Part shown: piece after piece, positions 8,465 through 16,825 of the stretch
Numbering within the stretch: position 1 is the first letter of the stretch
How the letters are laid out: each line of letters begins with the position of its first letter
Assembly: GCA_963747535.1 (NCBI GenBank)
Contig: CAVVFX010000021.1
Location: 143,104-207,103, forward strand
Source: CAVVFX01 sp963747535
GTDB lineage: Bacteria; Acidobacteriota; Terriglobia; Bryobacterales; Bryobacteraceae
Reading direction: 5' to 3'
Length of the DNA stretch: 64,000 nt
The notes under the pieces: model-generated
The model's database searches: none
What the model was told of the DNA's origin: nothing
The model's input: only the letters and a program-made list of their open reading frames with translations
Program-made: the position numbers and the translations under genes

Positions 8465-9703
8465 ATGAAAAAACTCAACAATCTAACGACCTGGATTCTC
8501 ACCGCGCTGGTAGCGGGTATCGTCTTTGGAGCGGTACTTCCCGGACCGGCTAAAGACTGCGCCATTTTGGGGACGATTTTCCTGCGGCTGATCAAATCGA
8601 TCATCGCGCCTTTGCTATTCGCGACGCTGGTTCACGGCATTGCCGGAACCGGGAACGTCAAGACTATGGGACGCATCGGCGGGAAGGCGATTCTGTACTT
8701 CGAGATCGTCACCACGATCGCCTTATTCGTGGGCTTGGGCGCTGCCAACCTGATTCAACCTGGAATCGGGGTGGAACTCCAAAAGGGCGGCGCGCCGGGA
8801 GTGGTTGCGACCAACACCAGCCTCCTCGGCATCCTGGAGCACACCTTCCCGACCAGCATCATCGATTCCATGGCAAAGGGCGAAGTTCTGCAGATCGTGG
8901 TCTTTGCCTTTATTTTCGGGACGGCCTGCGCGTCCATCGGCCTGAAGGCGCGCCCGGTGGTGGAGTTTTGCGAATCGCTGGCCGAGGTGATGTTCCGCTA
9001 TACCAACTACGTCATGCTGTTCGCGCCGTTCGGGGTTTTCGGCGCGATGGCCGCAACCATTGGTGACAAGGGCTTAGGGGTGATGGTCAATCTCGGCAAA
9101 CTGGTGGCGACGCTCTATGCTACGCAGGCTTTCTTCGTGATCTTCGTCTTCGGCGCGGTCATTACGATTCTGCGGATCCCGTTGAGACGCTTCATCCATT
9201 ACACGCGAGAGCCCTTTCTGCTGGCCTTCTCGACGGCGTCCAGCGAATCGGCACTGCCTCTGGCGCTCAAGAATATGGAGGCTTTCGGCGTGCCGGAACA
9301 CATAGTCTGTTTCGTGCTGCCGACGGGATACAGCTTCAATCTGGACGGTTCTACGCTCTATCTATCGCTGGCGGCGATGTTCATCGCGCAGGCTGCAGGA
9401 GTGCATCTGGCGTTCAGTACGCAGTTGGTCATGATGCTGACGCTGATGCTGACCAGCAAAGGCGTGGCCGGGGTCCCTCGTGCGTCGCTGGTGATTCTAG
9501 CGGGCACGCTGTCGACGTTCAATCTGCCGGTCGAAGGCATCGCCGTGATTCTGGGGGTCGATACTTTGATGGACATGGCGCGGACCTCGGTGAATCTGCT
9601 CGGCAACTGTCTCGCGACAGCGGTGGTGGCTCGCTGGGAAGGCGTCGATCTGGTGAACGCCGGCGAGATGAGCGCACTGGGAGCGGCGGCTTCCGCGGAT
9701 TAG
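8465..9703 (+). CDS. Dicarboxylate/amino acid:cation symporter (DAACS/SLC1 family)
   Basis: A 412-aa multispanning inner-membrane protein of the GltP/DctA family that imports glutamate, aspartate or C4-dicarboxylates with protons or sodium. The serine-rich hairpin FSTASSESALP and the TM7-HP2 region GYSFNLDGSTLYLSLA are present, as is the late VDTLMDMARTSVNLLGN motif that contains substrate-binding Asp and Asn residues. Hydrophobic segments fill the sequence from residue 10 on. Its stop lies 29 bp from the end of the convergent gene. Confidence 0.9.
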   Translation: MKKLNNLTTWILTALVAGIVFGAVLPGPAKDCAILGTIFLRLIKSIIAPLLFATLVHGIAGTGNVKTMGRIGGKAILYFEIVTTIALFVGLGAANLIQPGIGVELQKGGAPGVVATNTSLLGILEHTFPTSIIDSMAKGEVLQIVVFAFIFGTACASIGLKARPVVEFCESLAEVMFRYTNYVMLFAPFGVFGAMAATIGDKGLGVMVNLGKLVATLYATQAFFVIFVFGAVITILRIPLRRFIHYTREPFLLAFSTASSESALPLALKNMEAFGVPEHIVCFVLPTGYSFNLDGSTLYLSLAAMFIAQAAGVHLAFSTQLVMMLTLMLTSKGVAGVPRASLVILAGTLSTFNLPVEGIAVILGVDTLMDMARTSVNLLGNCLATAVVARWEGVDLVNAGEMSALGAAASAD

Positions 9704-9732
9704 GTCACTCGACAGCCGTCTTCGATCGTCGT

Positions 9733-11568
9733 TCACCAAAGATATTGCCTGGCTATTTCCCTCTTGTCATAGCCATCAAGCACGTGGACTACGCGGATCT
9801 TCTTGAGCGTCACAGGCGATAGCTGGCCGATGGGGATGTAGACGATGGTGCGGCCCATGCGGCCGGCCATGGTGCGGAAGATGCTGCGAGGCGGCTTGGC
9901 CGCCACATAGACAACGTGCCGGTGGATGGAGTAATCGAGGCCGGCCATGAGCAGACGCTCCGGTTTGTTCTCGGCAACTTCGTAGTCGGGATCGCCCCAC
10001 ACATCGTACATGCGGCGGGCGGGAAGGCTCATCAGGAAGCCGCCATACTCGCCGCGGCCGATCCCCGGACCTACCATATTGTCGAACGGGTTGGTCGAGT
10101 AAAACGCCATGTCCGATTCGTTCTGGTGCTCGCCGAGCCAGGTGGTCATGTAGGGGTAGCGGTCGTCCCGATCTTCATCGAAGATCACGATCACCGAGCC
10201 GACGTCACCCTGCACTTTGCCGAAGCTGCGCACGTAGATGCGGCCCGCGTGCCAGTTGCGGATGGTCTCGCGGATATCGATGCCGTCGAGCAGTGAAGTG
10301 GTGAAGGGCTCGACGCGCGAGCGCTCTTCCGACAGGATGCTCTTGCCCTTCTTCTTGAGGAAGCGGCCGTAGTCTTCGATGACAAGATCTTCCGGAGGGT
10401 AGGAGCAGATGCTGTTGCCGTCGAGTTGTTGTGCCCACTCGCCGGGAAACTTCTCCTTCTTGCGGGGCTTCAGACCAATGGGACGCAAACGGCGTTTGGC
10501 GCTGGGCAGCCGCCGCCGCAGCCGGATCTTCCGCGTGTCCAGCCAGACTTCCTCGCCTGAGATGTGCATGGTCGGCGCGTCGCTCAATTCCTTTTGATGC
10601 GGATAACGGGCCGCTGTCTCCCAGACCTCCCACGCGTAGTTGTCGTCGACCATCGAGCGGGCTGCCACCGTCAGGTCGAATAGGGATGCCGTCAGCGCAT
10701 TCGACACCAGCGCGAGGTTGCGAGTGAAGCGTCCGAGGAGGCGGCGCTGCCAGTGGGCGACTCGCTCGCCGGTGTTCTTTTCGTAGCCTTTTTCCGATTC
10801 GCGAAATACCGCAAGCTGCACGTGGCGCCTGTCGATGTGGGCGCTGTCGACCATGGTAAGCCGGAATTCTTCGTAGCGCGCCTGCAGAAAGGGATATTCG
10901 AGGGTCACTTCGGAGAGGCAGCCGGGATGCGGGTTGACCAACTGAATGCCCTCGCGCCTGCGCCGCGCCATGGGCTGCGCCTGCGGACGCTCCATCGCAT
11001 CGAGTACGGGGTCGACCAGGTTCAGGGAGACCACTACCATCACGCGCGCCAGCGGATCGGTTCCTTGCAGCTTCCACGCGATTCCATCGGCGTGCCGTTC
11101 GAGTTGCTCCGACCGGGGTTGCGGATATACGCGATAGGCTTCAACGTACCTGTCGAGGGAAATGTGCCGCAACGCGTAGGTGTCGGGGTAGGCGTCCGGA
11201 AGATGCGGGCGCTCGCCCAGATCCGGGTCGATGAACTCGACCTGCGCACCGATCTCGCGGGCTGTTCGGATGGCTTCGGTGAACGGATCGCAGGGCTCGA
11301 CCGGGATGTAGATCGCCTGGTCCTCTTTTTGTTCATCGGCGTAGAAGATGACCGAAATCTGAGGCAGGCGCCGAATCGCCCACAGGTATGATTCCTCCAG
11401 CGTCGAGGGCAGTTCCACCGCGACCACCTGAGGGCGATCGCGTAGGATGGCCTCGCGGACGGCGATGGCGAATTCCATGCGTCCGGGCGCCACCGGGAAG
11501 TAAGTGAAGCGGCCGCGGCGCAGCGTGCCGAAATCGTCAGGAAGGGACGGGACGGTTTCGCCGGACAT
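9733..11568 (-). CDS. Unrecognised 611-aa protein partnered with a MoxR ATPase
   Basis: I do not recognise this family with certainty. Residues ~15-130 (FTYFPVAPGRMEFAIAVREA, VVAVELPSTLEESYLWAI) have the strand-helix order and VELP strand end of TraB/ChaN-like folds. The middle is rich in basic residues (around 340-375: RKIRLRRRLPSAKRRLRP). The C-terminal third (VGSVIVIFDED, YPYMTTWLGEHQNESDMAFY, HRHVVYVAAKPPR) seems to be a second globular domain. No signal peptide or membrane segment is visible. Its start overlaps the MoxR gene by 32 bp, with GAGGAA ten bases upstream of the ATG inside the MoxR frame, so the two are translationally coupled. DUF5682-type MoxR partners are the closest idea, but the match is only topological. 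Confidence 0.7.
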   Translation of the reverse strand: MSGETVPSLPDDFGTLRRGRFTYFPVAPGRMEFAIAVREAILRDRPQVVAVELPSTLEESYLWAIRRLPQISVIFYADEQKEDQAIYIPVEPCDPFTEAIRTAREIGAQVEFIDPDLGERPHLPDAYPDTYALRHISLDRYVEAYRVYPQPRSEQLERHADGIAWKLQGTDPLARVMVVVSLNLVDPVLDAMERPQAQPMARRRREGIQLVNPHPGCLSEVTLEYPFLQARYEEFRLTMVDSAHIDRRHVQLAVFRESEKGYEKNTGERVAHWQRRLLGRFTRNLALVSNALTASLFDLTVAARSMVDDNYAWEVWETAARYPHQKELSDAPTMHISGEEVWLDTRKIRLRRRLPSAKRRLRPIGLKPRKKEKFPGEWAQQLDGNSICSYPPEDLVIEDYGRFLKKKGKSILSEERSRVEPFTTSLLDGIDIRETIRNWHAGRIYVRSFGKVQGDVGSVIVIFDEDRDDRYPYMTTWLGEHQNESDMAFYSTNPFDNMVGPGIGRGEYGGFLMSLPARRMYDVWGDPDYEVAENKPERLLMAGLDYSIHRHVVYVAAKPPRSIFRTMAGRMGRTIVYIPIGQLSPVTLKKIRVVHVLDGYDKREIARQYLW

Positions 11569-12379
11569 AGCGCAGCGCTTCCTCGCCGAGGGTTTCGATC
11601 ACCGCTGTCTCGAGGGCCAGTTGTTCGTGGCTCTTCTCGGTCGCGAGACTCTTGAGCTTGATAGCGAAGCGCGCGATGTTGATGCCGTCGCGAGCGGTGT
11701 AGCGCTCATCGGCGGCGTGCGCCTGCTGCAGGAAATCGGTGACGTAGGTCAAAATGCGGTCTTCGGCGAAGGGCAAGTTCTCTTTGAGAATCTGGTATTC
11801 TTCGTCGCGTTCGGGAAAGTCGATGAAGATCTGCGGCTGCAGACGCGAATGAATGTACTCGGGAAGCTCGAAGGTGGACGCGTCGTCGTTCATGGTGCTG
11901 ACGAGACGGAAATGGGGATGCGCCTTGATCTTGACTCCAGCGACGACGGATTCCACATAGCGCCGATTATCGAGCAGCGGCGCGAGACTGGCCCAACTCT
12001 TCTCGCTCATGCGGTTGCCTTCGTCCAGGATGCAGACACCACCCATGATCATGGCCGAAACCAGCGGCGACGCTACGTAGCGCAACTGGCCCACGCCTTC
12101 GATGACCGGCGTGACGAGCAGATCCTCGGGGCGCGTATCCATGGTGGCTTGCAGGATGTACGCGTCGCGTCCCATGCGCTTGGCCGCGGCATAGGCCAGC
12201 GTGGTCTTGCCGACTCCGGGCTTACCGAGCAGCCGCGGGTTCATGGGCAGGTCCTGATCGTTTACTACCAGCCACGCGGCGAGGAGTTGACGCATCAACT
12301 CGTCCTGTCCCACCCAGCGGACGGGAAGTTCGTCGGGGTGCGCGAGATGGAGCGTTACGCCTTCGAGATCGACTTTCAT
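11537..12379 (-). CDS. MoxR-type AAA+ ATPase
   Basis: A 280-aa AAA+ protein. Walker A is GKPGVGKTT (about residues 52-60), Walker B is CILDEGNRM, sensor 1 is the VSTMND strand, and IHSRLQPQIFIDFP carries the arginine-finger region. MoxR ATPases act as chaperones that remodel or insert metals in partner proteins, usually together with VWA-domain proteins. None is present here; the only partner is the overlapping 611-aa protein downstream. The start at 12379 follows a family A repeat. Soluble and cytoplasmic. Confidence 0.88.
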   Translation of the reverse strand: MKVDLEGVTLHLAHPDELPVRWVGQDELMRQLLAAWLVVNDQDLPMNPRLLGKPGVGKTTLAYAAAKRMGRDAYILQATMDTRPEDLLVTPVIEGVGQLRYVASPLVSAMIMGGVCILDEGNRMSEKSWASLAPLLDNRRYVESVVAGVKIKAHPHFRLVSTMNDDASTFELPEYIHSRLQPQIFIDFPERDEEYQILKENLPFAEDRILTYVTDFLQQAHAADERYTARDGINIARFAIKLKSLATEKSHEQLALETAVIETLGEEALRYVRRNRPVPS

Positions 12380-12388
12380 AGATGGATA

Positions 12389-12418
12389 ACCGCTCCCTGA
12401 CGGTCGCGGCTCAGTAAG
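12389..12418. repeat. Dispersed intergenic repeat, family A, copy 2
   Basis: ACCGCTCCCTGACGGTCGCG followed by GCTCAGTAAG lies just upstream of the MoxR start. ACCG and CGGT can pair. It is nearly identical to the copy at 34821. Confidence 0.7.
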
Positions 12419-12467
12419 GCGTGGTGTCGGATTGGCAAGGCGTCGTTGCGGATTGGCAATATCGGGC

Positions 12468-13931
12468 TCAGTTCGAAATCTCCTTACCGTTGGTATCGTA
12501 CACGGTCACGGGACCGTACTTCTCCATGATCGCCTTAATTTTGGCCGCGTCGCCAACCGCGACGATTTGCGCGTTCCCGGGATTGATGTACTTTTTCGCG
12601 GTACGAAGGACATCTTCGGCGGTAACGGCTGCGATCCTTTCAGGATAAGTGTCCCAGTAGTCGGACGGCAAGCCATAGCGTTTTTGGGTAATCGCGTACT
12701 GCAGGATTTGGGAGGGAGATTCGAGCGACAGCGCAAAAGCCGCAATCAGGGACCGCTTGGCTTCTTCCAGTTCCGATGCGGGAGTCTTATCGGTACGGAT
12801 GCGATTCAGCTCATTGAAGAACTCGGTCATCGAACCTTCCGTGACATCAGTCCGAACCTCGGAAAATGCGCGCCAGGGTCCGGCAAACCCGAGCGGCGTA
12901 AAGGTGCTGTAGGCGCCGTACGTGTAACCTTTTTCCTCGCGCAACTTCATGAAAAGACGCGCGGCGCCTCCGCCTCCCAGAATCTGGTTGGTGACTCGCA
13001 TGGCTGCATAATCGGGGCTGCGCCGGTCAATCGCGATGTTGCCGATCACGATATTGGTCTGCACGGATCCCGGACGGTTCACCAGGTACACGTGTTTCTG
13101 TTCTACCACCGGAGGGCTCGGCGGCAGCTTCTTCTCGTAGCTAGTGCGCTTCCAGCCGGCCAGCGATTTGTTCAGCATGGCGATAGTCTCGCGTGGATTC
13201 ACATCGCCGGTGATGCCCAGAATGGCGTTCTGCGGCACGTAGCGTTCATGGTGCCATTTCAGCAGATCGGCGGGCGTCATGACCTGAAGAAATTGGGGTG
13301 ATGCCGAAACCACGGACGCGGGGAAAACGCCGTAGACCGCGCGGCTGAATTGCTCCGAAGCAAGGAAGCTGGCCTGCCCACGCTGCTGCTTGAGCCCGAT
13401 CAGCGCGCGTTGCCGGTAGTTCTTCAGTTCGGCGTCGGGAAACGAAGGGTGCAGCAGCACGTCGGTGAAAAGGGCAAACCATTTGTCAAAGGTCTGGCTC
13501 AGGCCGGAGATGGAGATTTCGGCCTCATTGCCGCCGAAGCCAGAGAAGGCGCGCAGCGACGCGCCGTACAGATCCACCTCTTCGGCAATCTGACGGCTGG
13601 ACCGCGACGCCGTGCCCTGCGAGAGTTGCGATGCCGTGGCTGCGGCGAGTCCCGCCTTGTCTGCGGGTTCGTCGATGGCTCCGGCGCCTTCAATGAGAAG
13701 ATTCATCGAAATGTACGGCAGCTTGTGATTCTCCAGAATCAACACAGTGAGACCGTTGTCCAGTTTGGCCTCGACCGGTTTGGGCAGCTTGACCTTGAGC
13801 AGTTCCTTGGAGACCGGAGCTTTGTTCTTCCGCTCGACCTGGCTTAACGAAATGCTCTTGTCGTTCTCCTGCGGCTGCTGGGCTAGCAGGACCGCGCAGG
13901 AAATCAATAGAAAGGGGAGTGAGCGGGTCAT
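12468..13931 (-). CDS. M16-family peptidase-like protein lacking the zinc motif
   Basis: A 487-aa protein with two M16 (insulinase/MPP-like) halves and a signal peptide (MTRSLPFLLISCAVLLAQ). At the position of HxxEH it reads AGLAAATASQLSQGT, so the zinc ligands are missing and it cannot be an active metallopeptidase alone. In this family inactive subunits pair with active ones, as in mitochondrial processing peptidase. Its ATG overlaps the stop of the active M16 gene (ATGA at 13928-13931), which supports a hetero-oligomeric periplasmic protease. Conserved later parts include NAILGITGDVNPRE and GGGGAARLFMKLREEKGYTYG, the usual C-terminal R/Y substrate-binding region. Confidence 0.9.
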   Translation of the reverse strand: MTRSLPFLLISCAVLLAQQPQENDKSISLSQVERKNKAPVSKELLKVKLPKPVEAKLDNGLTVLILENHKLPYISMNLLIEGAGAIDEPADKAGLAAATASQLSQGTASRSSRQIAEEVDLYGASLRAFSGFGGNEAEISISGLSQTFDKWFALFTDVLLHPSFPDAELKNYRQRALIGLKQQRGQASFLASEQFSRAVYGVFPASVVSASPQFLQVMTPADLLKWHHERYVPQNAILGITGDVNPRETIAMLNKSLAGWKRTSYEKKLPPSPPVVEQKHVYLVNRPGSVQTNIVIGNIAIDRRSPDYAAMRVTNQILGGGGAARLFMKLREEKGYTYGAYSTFTPLGFAGPWRAFSEVRTDVTEGSMTEFFNELNRIRTDKTPASELEEAKRSLIAAFALSLESPSQILQYAITQKRYGLPSDYWDTYPERIAAVTAEDVLRTAKKYINPGNAQIVAVGDAAKIKAIMEKYGPVTVYDTNGKEISN

Positions 13932-15247
13932 TTTTGCTCCTGCGGCATGGTGATCACGACCGTCTTGTGGGTATCCACCAGGTACTTGCGCGCCACCCGC
14001 TGGATATCCTCTTTGGTAACCTTCTGAACCTTTTCGAGCAGGGTGTTGATCATGTTGGGGTCGTTGTAATAGACGGCGTATTCACCCATTTGCATGGCGC
14101 GGCTCATGCTGCTTTGCAGGCCCGCAACGCGTTCCCGCGCATCGCGCATACGGATCTTCTCGAGTTCCAGGTCCGTTACGCCTTCGGTCTTGACCCGTTC
14201 GATTTCGGCGGACAGGGACTTCTCGATCTCAGTCGGATCAATTCCCGGGTGGACGAACGCGATGAACATAATCAAACCAGGTCCGCGATGTCCGTTCGAG
14301 AGTTCGCTGATCTGCAGCGCCTGCTGCTTCTCTTTGACCAATTTCTGATATAGTCGCGACGACTCGCCGGTAGAGAGAATGTCGCCCAGGACGTCCAGGG
14401 CGATGAAATCCTGCTCATTACTCGGAGGCGCTTTGTAGCTGATGTCGATGCGGGGAACCTGCGCGAATTTATCCTCGATAGTCTTGCGGCGCTCGCCCTT
14501 CTGCTCCGGTTCAGAGATATCCGGTTTCGGGGGCGCGGGCTGGGCGGGAATGGCGCCGAAATACTTCTTGATCTTAGCCAGTGCTTCGTCGGATTGGAAA
14601 TCGCCGACCAGCGTCAGCACGGCATTGTTGGGCGCGTAGTAACGCTTGAAGAAAGCTTGCACATCCTGCAAAGTGGCCGCGTTCAAATCTTCCATGGAGC
14701 CGATGGTGGAGTGCTTATAGGCGAAAGTATCGAAGGCCACTTCGTTGTCGGTATCCATGGTATCGCCGTAGGGCTGGTTGTCGAGGCGCAAACGCTTCTC
14801 TTCCTGCACGGCTTTGCGCTGGTTGTCGAGATTGGCCTGAGTGACGGCGAGGGCGCGCATGCGATCGGCTTCGAGAAAAAGGCCCAGGTCGAGTTGGTTG
14901 GCCGGAAGAGATTCGAAGTAATTGGTACGGTCCTCGCTGGTGGTGCCGTTGAAGTTGCCGCCGTTGTTCTCGATCAGGCTGAAGTGCTCGCCTTTGCCGA
15001 CGTTCTCCGAGCCTTGAAACATCATGTGCTCGAAGAGGTGGGCAAAGCCGGTGCGGCCTTCTTTTTCGTCGCGCGAGCCGACGTCGTAGGTGATGGCGAG
15101 GGAATAGGCGGGAGCGCTATGATCCTCGGAAAGAATGACGCGCAGACCGTTGTCGAGCTTGTATTCTTTGAACGGGATGTTGAGGGGGCCGGCTGCATAC
15201 GCGAGCATCGCGGACACAGCCAGCGCCGCGGACAGGTATTTTGTCAT
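13928..15247 (-). CDS. M16-family zinc metallopeptidase (active subunit)
   Basis: A 439-aa exported peptidase. HLFEHMMF contains the inverted zinc motif HxxEH, with the third ligand expected in the following helix (NYFESLPANQLDLGLFLEADRM). The C-terminal half has VLTLVGDFQSDEALAKIKKYFG and the usual inactive M16 repeat fold. The ATG at 15247 begins a signal peptide (MTKYLSAALAVSAMLAYAA). The open frame continues 250 codons further upstream, but that part is low-complexity, repeat-bearing intergenic DNA. It probably degrades peptides in the periplasm with the inactive partner encoded downstream. Confidence 0.9.
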   Translation of the reverse strand: MTKYLSAALAVSAMLAYAAGPLNIPFKEYKLDNGLRVILSEDHSAPAYSLAITYDVGSRDEKEGRTGFAHLFEHMMFQGSENVGKGEHFSLIENNGGNFNGTTSEDRTNYFESLPANQLDLGLFLEADRMRALAVTQANLDNQRKAVQEEKRLRLDNQPYGDTMDTDNEVAFDTFAYKHSTIGSMEDLNAATLQDVQAFFKRYYAPNNAVLTLVGDFQSDEALAKIKKYFGAIPAQPAPPKPDISEPEQKGERRKTIEDKFAQVPRIDISYKAPPSNEQDFIALDVLGDILSTGESSRLYQKLVKEKQQALQISELSNGHRGPGLIMFIAFVHPGIDPTEIEKSLSAEIERVKTEGVTDLELEKIRMRDARERVAGLQSSMSRAMQMGEYAVYYNDPNMINTLLEKVQKVTKEDIQRVARKYLVDTHKTVVITMPQEQK

Positions 15248-15923
15248 GGATGGGTGACTCGCAATGTTAGATGAGAGAGTGTGAACTTTAAGTTTCGCAC
15301 AGGCGGAGGGAGAGAAGGCATGGGGCTGCGAATACACGGGAATGGACGCGAATAACGGACTACCGGGTCGGTCCGTGCGCTTCGGTCCCGGGCGGGTTGG
15401 GGGAATTACGGAACGAAAGCCTTGACCGCCAAAGCGCGGACACCCCAGGAAATGAAAATTGGGACCGAACACAGCTCGCGCGAGTTGTACGGACGTAAAA
15501 GAGAAAAGGCAAGGGCCGCAAGGGATGAACACAGATGAACGCAGATAAGCCGAAGATTTGAGGTGACTTGCCACCCTTCTCGCACCGGCGTTGCGCGATA
15601 TTTTCGGAAGAAGCCAGTTTTTTCTAAGTGGTAATAATTTGTTAGAGTTATACGGGTGCTCCGCATGGTGCGCGAGGCCGGGCCGCGGAAAGGCGGTCGG
15701 GACGAGCAATGTTGGCGGCAAATGGCACTCCTCAAATTTGAAAGGTCGCCCGCGTACGAGCGACCGGCAGAAAGGCACACGTCGGGCCGGTCTAGTTTCA
15801 GGTTGACATGCGCGGGCACGGGTTTTGGGGGCTCGGCGGGTAAGTGGCCGTGGTGAAAGGGAAGAAATGAGCGAAGGGGTTGAACTGGCCGGGGAAGTGG
15901 AGTGGGGAGCGCGCCGATTGGAC
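15248..15923. other. 676-bp gene-free stretch with small repeats
   Basis: No convincing gene is seen. The region holds two copies of a 10-bp-period tandem motif: GAATGGACGCGAATAACGG near 15340 and GATGAACACAGATGAACGCA from 15524, followed by GATAAG. A third copy of this kind lies at 61011. An AT-richer patch at 15600-15655 could hold a promoter, but no paired -35/-10 boxes stand out. Confidence 0.5.
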
Positions 15924-16388
15924 TCACCGGCAAGGCTTGTGTGGCAGACTTTCCAGATCCGCCAAGTCCCTGGCGCGCCCGCTGGCTGCCTTGTTTTCAC
16001 GCAGACGAGCCAGACTGATCACCGGAACCGTCAGTTCCTCAATCTGAATCATCTCTTTTTCGGCGTAGCACGATTCGAACTCAACTCCCGAAATAGAAGT
16101 GAGAATTTCGATCCGAATCGGTGGCACGCCCATACGAACCACGTTATTCGGGGCAAGAAACAGGTCAGAAGTCAGCCCCGCGGCGGCGAAGCCGAACTCG
16201 CGAAGCGCACGCTCAATGGCGGCAGCGTTTTCCGAACTAACGTTGACCCATATATCGAGATCGTTGGTCGCCCTGATATAACCGTAAATCCCGACCGCGT
16301 AGCCGCCAATCAGCAGGTATTCAACGTGGTTCGAGTTGAGCGACTTCAAGAACTCTTTGAAGTCCCTCGCTAGCGCTGGTGTAGCCAT
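15924..16388 (-). CDS. Nucleotidyltransferase-fold protein (toxin-antitoxin-like)
   Basis: A 154-aa protein of the DNA polymerase beta-like nucleotidyltransferase fold used by MNT/AbiEii/DUF6036-type modules. YLLIGGYAVGIYGYIRATNDLDIWV contains the GG and DxD (DLDIW) catalytic signature. The start at 16388 is chosen because AAGGA lies eight bases upstream and it removes an unlikely Cys/Arg-rich leader. Its first 68 bp overlap the end of a small upstream gene in another frame, which implies coupled translation. Enzymes of this type can modify tRNA or a partner protein; which applies here cannot be read from the sequence. Confidence 0.75.
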   Translation of the reverse strand: MATPALARDFKEFLKSLNSNHVEYLLIGGYAVGIYGYIRATNDLDIWVNVSSENAAAIERALREFGFAAAGLTSDLFLAPNNVVRMGVPPIRIEILTSISGVEFESCYAEKEMIQIEELTVPVISLARLRENKAASGRARDLADLESLPHKPCR

Positions 16389-16548
16389 AGAAGGTCCTTC
16401 GCAAAAGTTCGAGCGCCCGCAGACGCTCTTCGACCGGGCGGGACAACCAGTACCCAACCGCATCGTCCGGATCGGTAAGGCGCGCGACGGAAAACTGCGT
16501 GCGGTCCAGTCGGAACTCCTCGATCCCGTCCTCAGCCGACATGCCCAT
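16321..16548 (-). CDS. Small partner protein of the nucleotidyltransferase
   Basis: A 75-aa protein with VEERLRALELLRRTFYGY and a C-terminal RLQRVLEVAQ-like stretch. Small proteins with this R-x-x-YGY...LQRVLE pattern occur directly upstream of nucleotidyltransferase genes in many soil bacteria and are probably the cognate antitoxin or regulatory subunit. It overlaps the next gene by 68 bp. Two starts are possible (MGM at 16548 or MSA six bases later). Confidence 0.65.
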   Translation of the reverse strand: MGMSAEDGIEEFRLDRTQFSVARLTDPDDAVGYWLSRPVEERLRALELLRRTFYGYTSASEGLQRVLEVAQLEPR

Positions 16549-16622
16549 AGCTGTAGTTTAGCGCGCGTGGCAGTATCACTACGTTTCGCGTCGCCGCCTG
16601 TACTTTTTGGGTTGCAGAAAGT

Positions 16623-16712
16623 GCTGCTGCGCAGCCGGACACCGTTGAAAAAACGGCCGCTCGCCTGTCGGCGAGCGCGACAGACGACAAAATACGATCG
16701 TCTGTCGTACGG
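16623..16712. repeat. Dispersed hairpin repeat, family B, copy 2
   Basis: GCTGCTGCGCAGCC (16623-16636) is followed after a spacer by CGACAGACGA (16678-16687), which pairs perfectly with TCGTCTGTCG (16698-16707) around the loop CAAAATACGA, then TACGG. A truncated copy (ACGATGGTCTGTTCTACGGG) lies at 16791. The 277-bp gap 16549-16825 contains nothing else recognisable. Confidence 0.8.
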
Positions 16713-16825
16713 AAACCAGCCGATTGTTTCATTCCCGCTCGTGAGCCGCGCGCCACTGGCCCGCGGCTCATAACCTGCGGACCTCGAGGAACGATGGTCT
16801 GTTCTACGGGAGGTTGCGGCAGGCG

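Noticed and set aside
15406..16000. Open frame continuing upstream of the M16 peptidase start
   Set aside because: Lies in repeat-bearing intergenic DNA; the signal peptide at 15247 fixes the real start.
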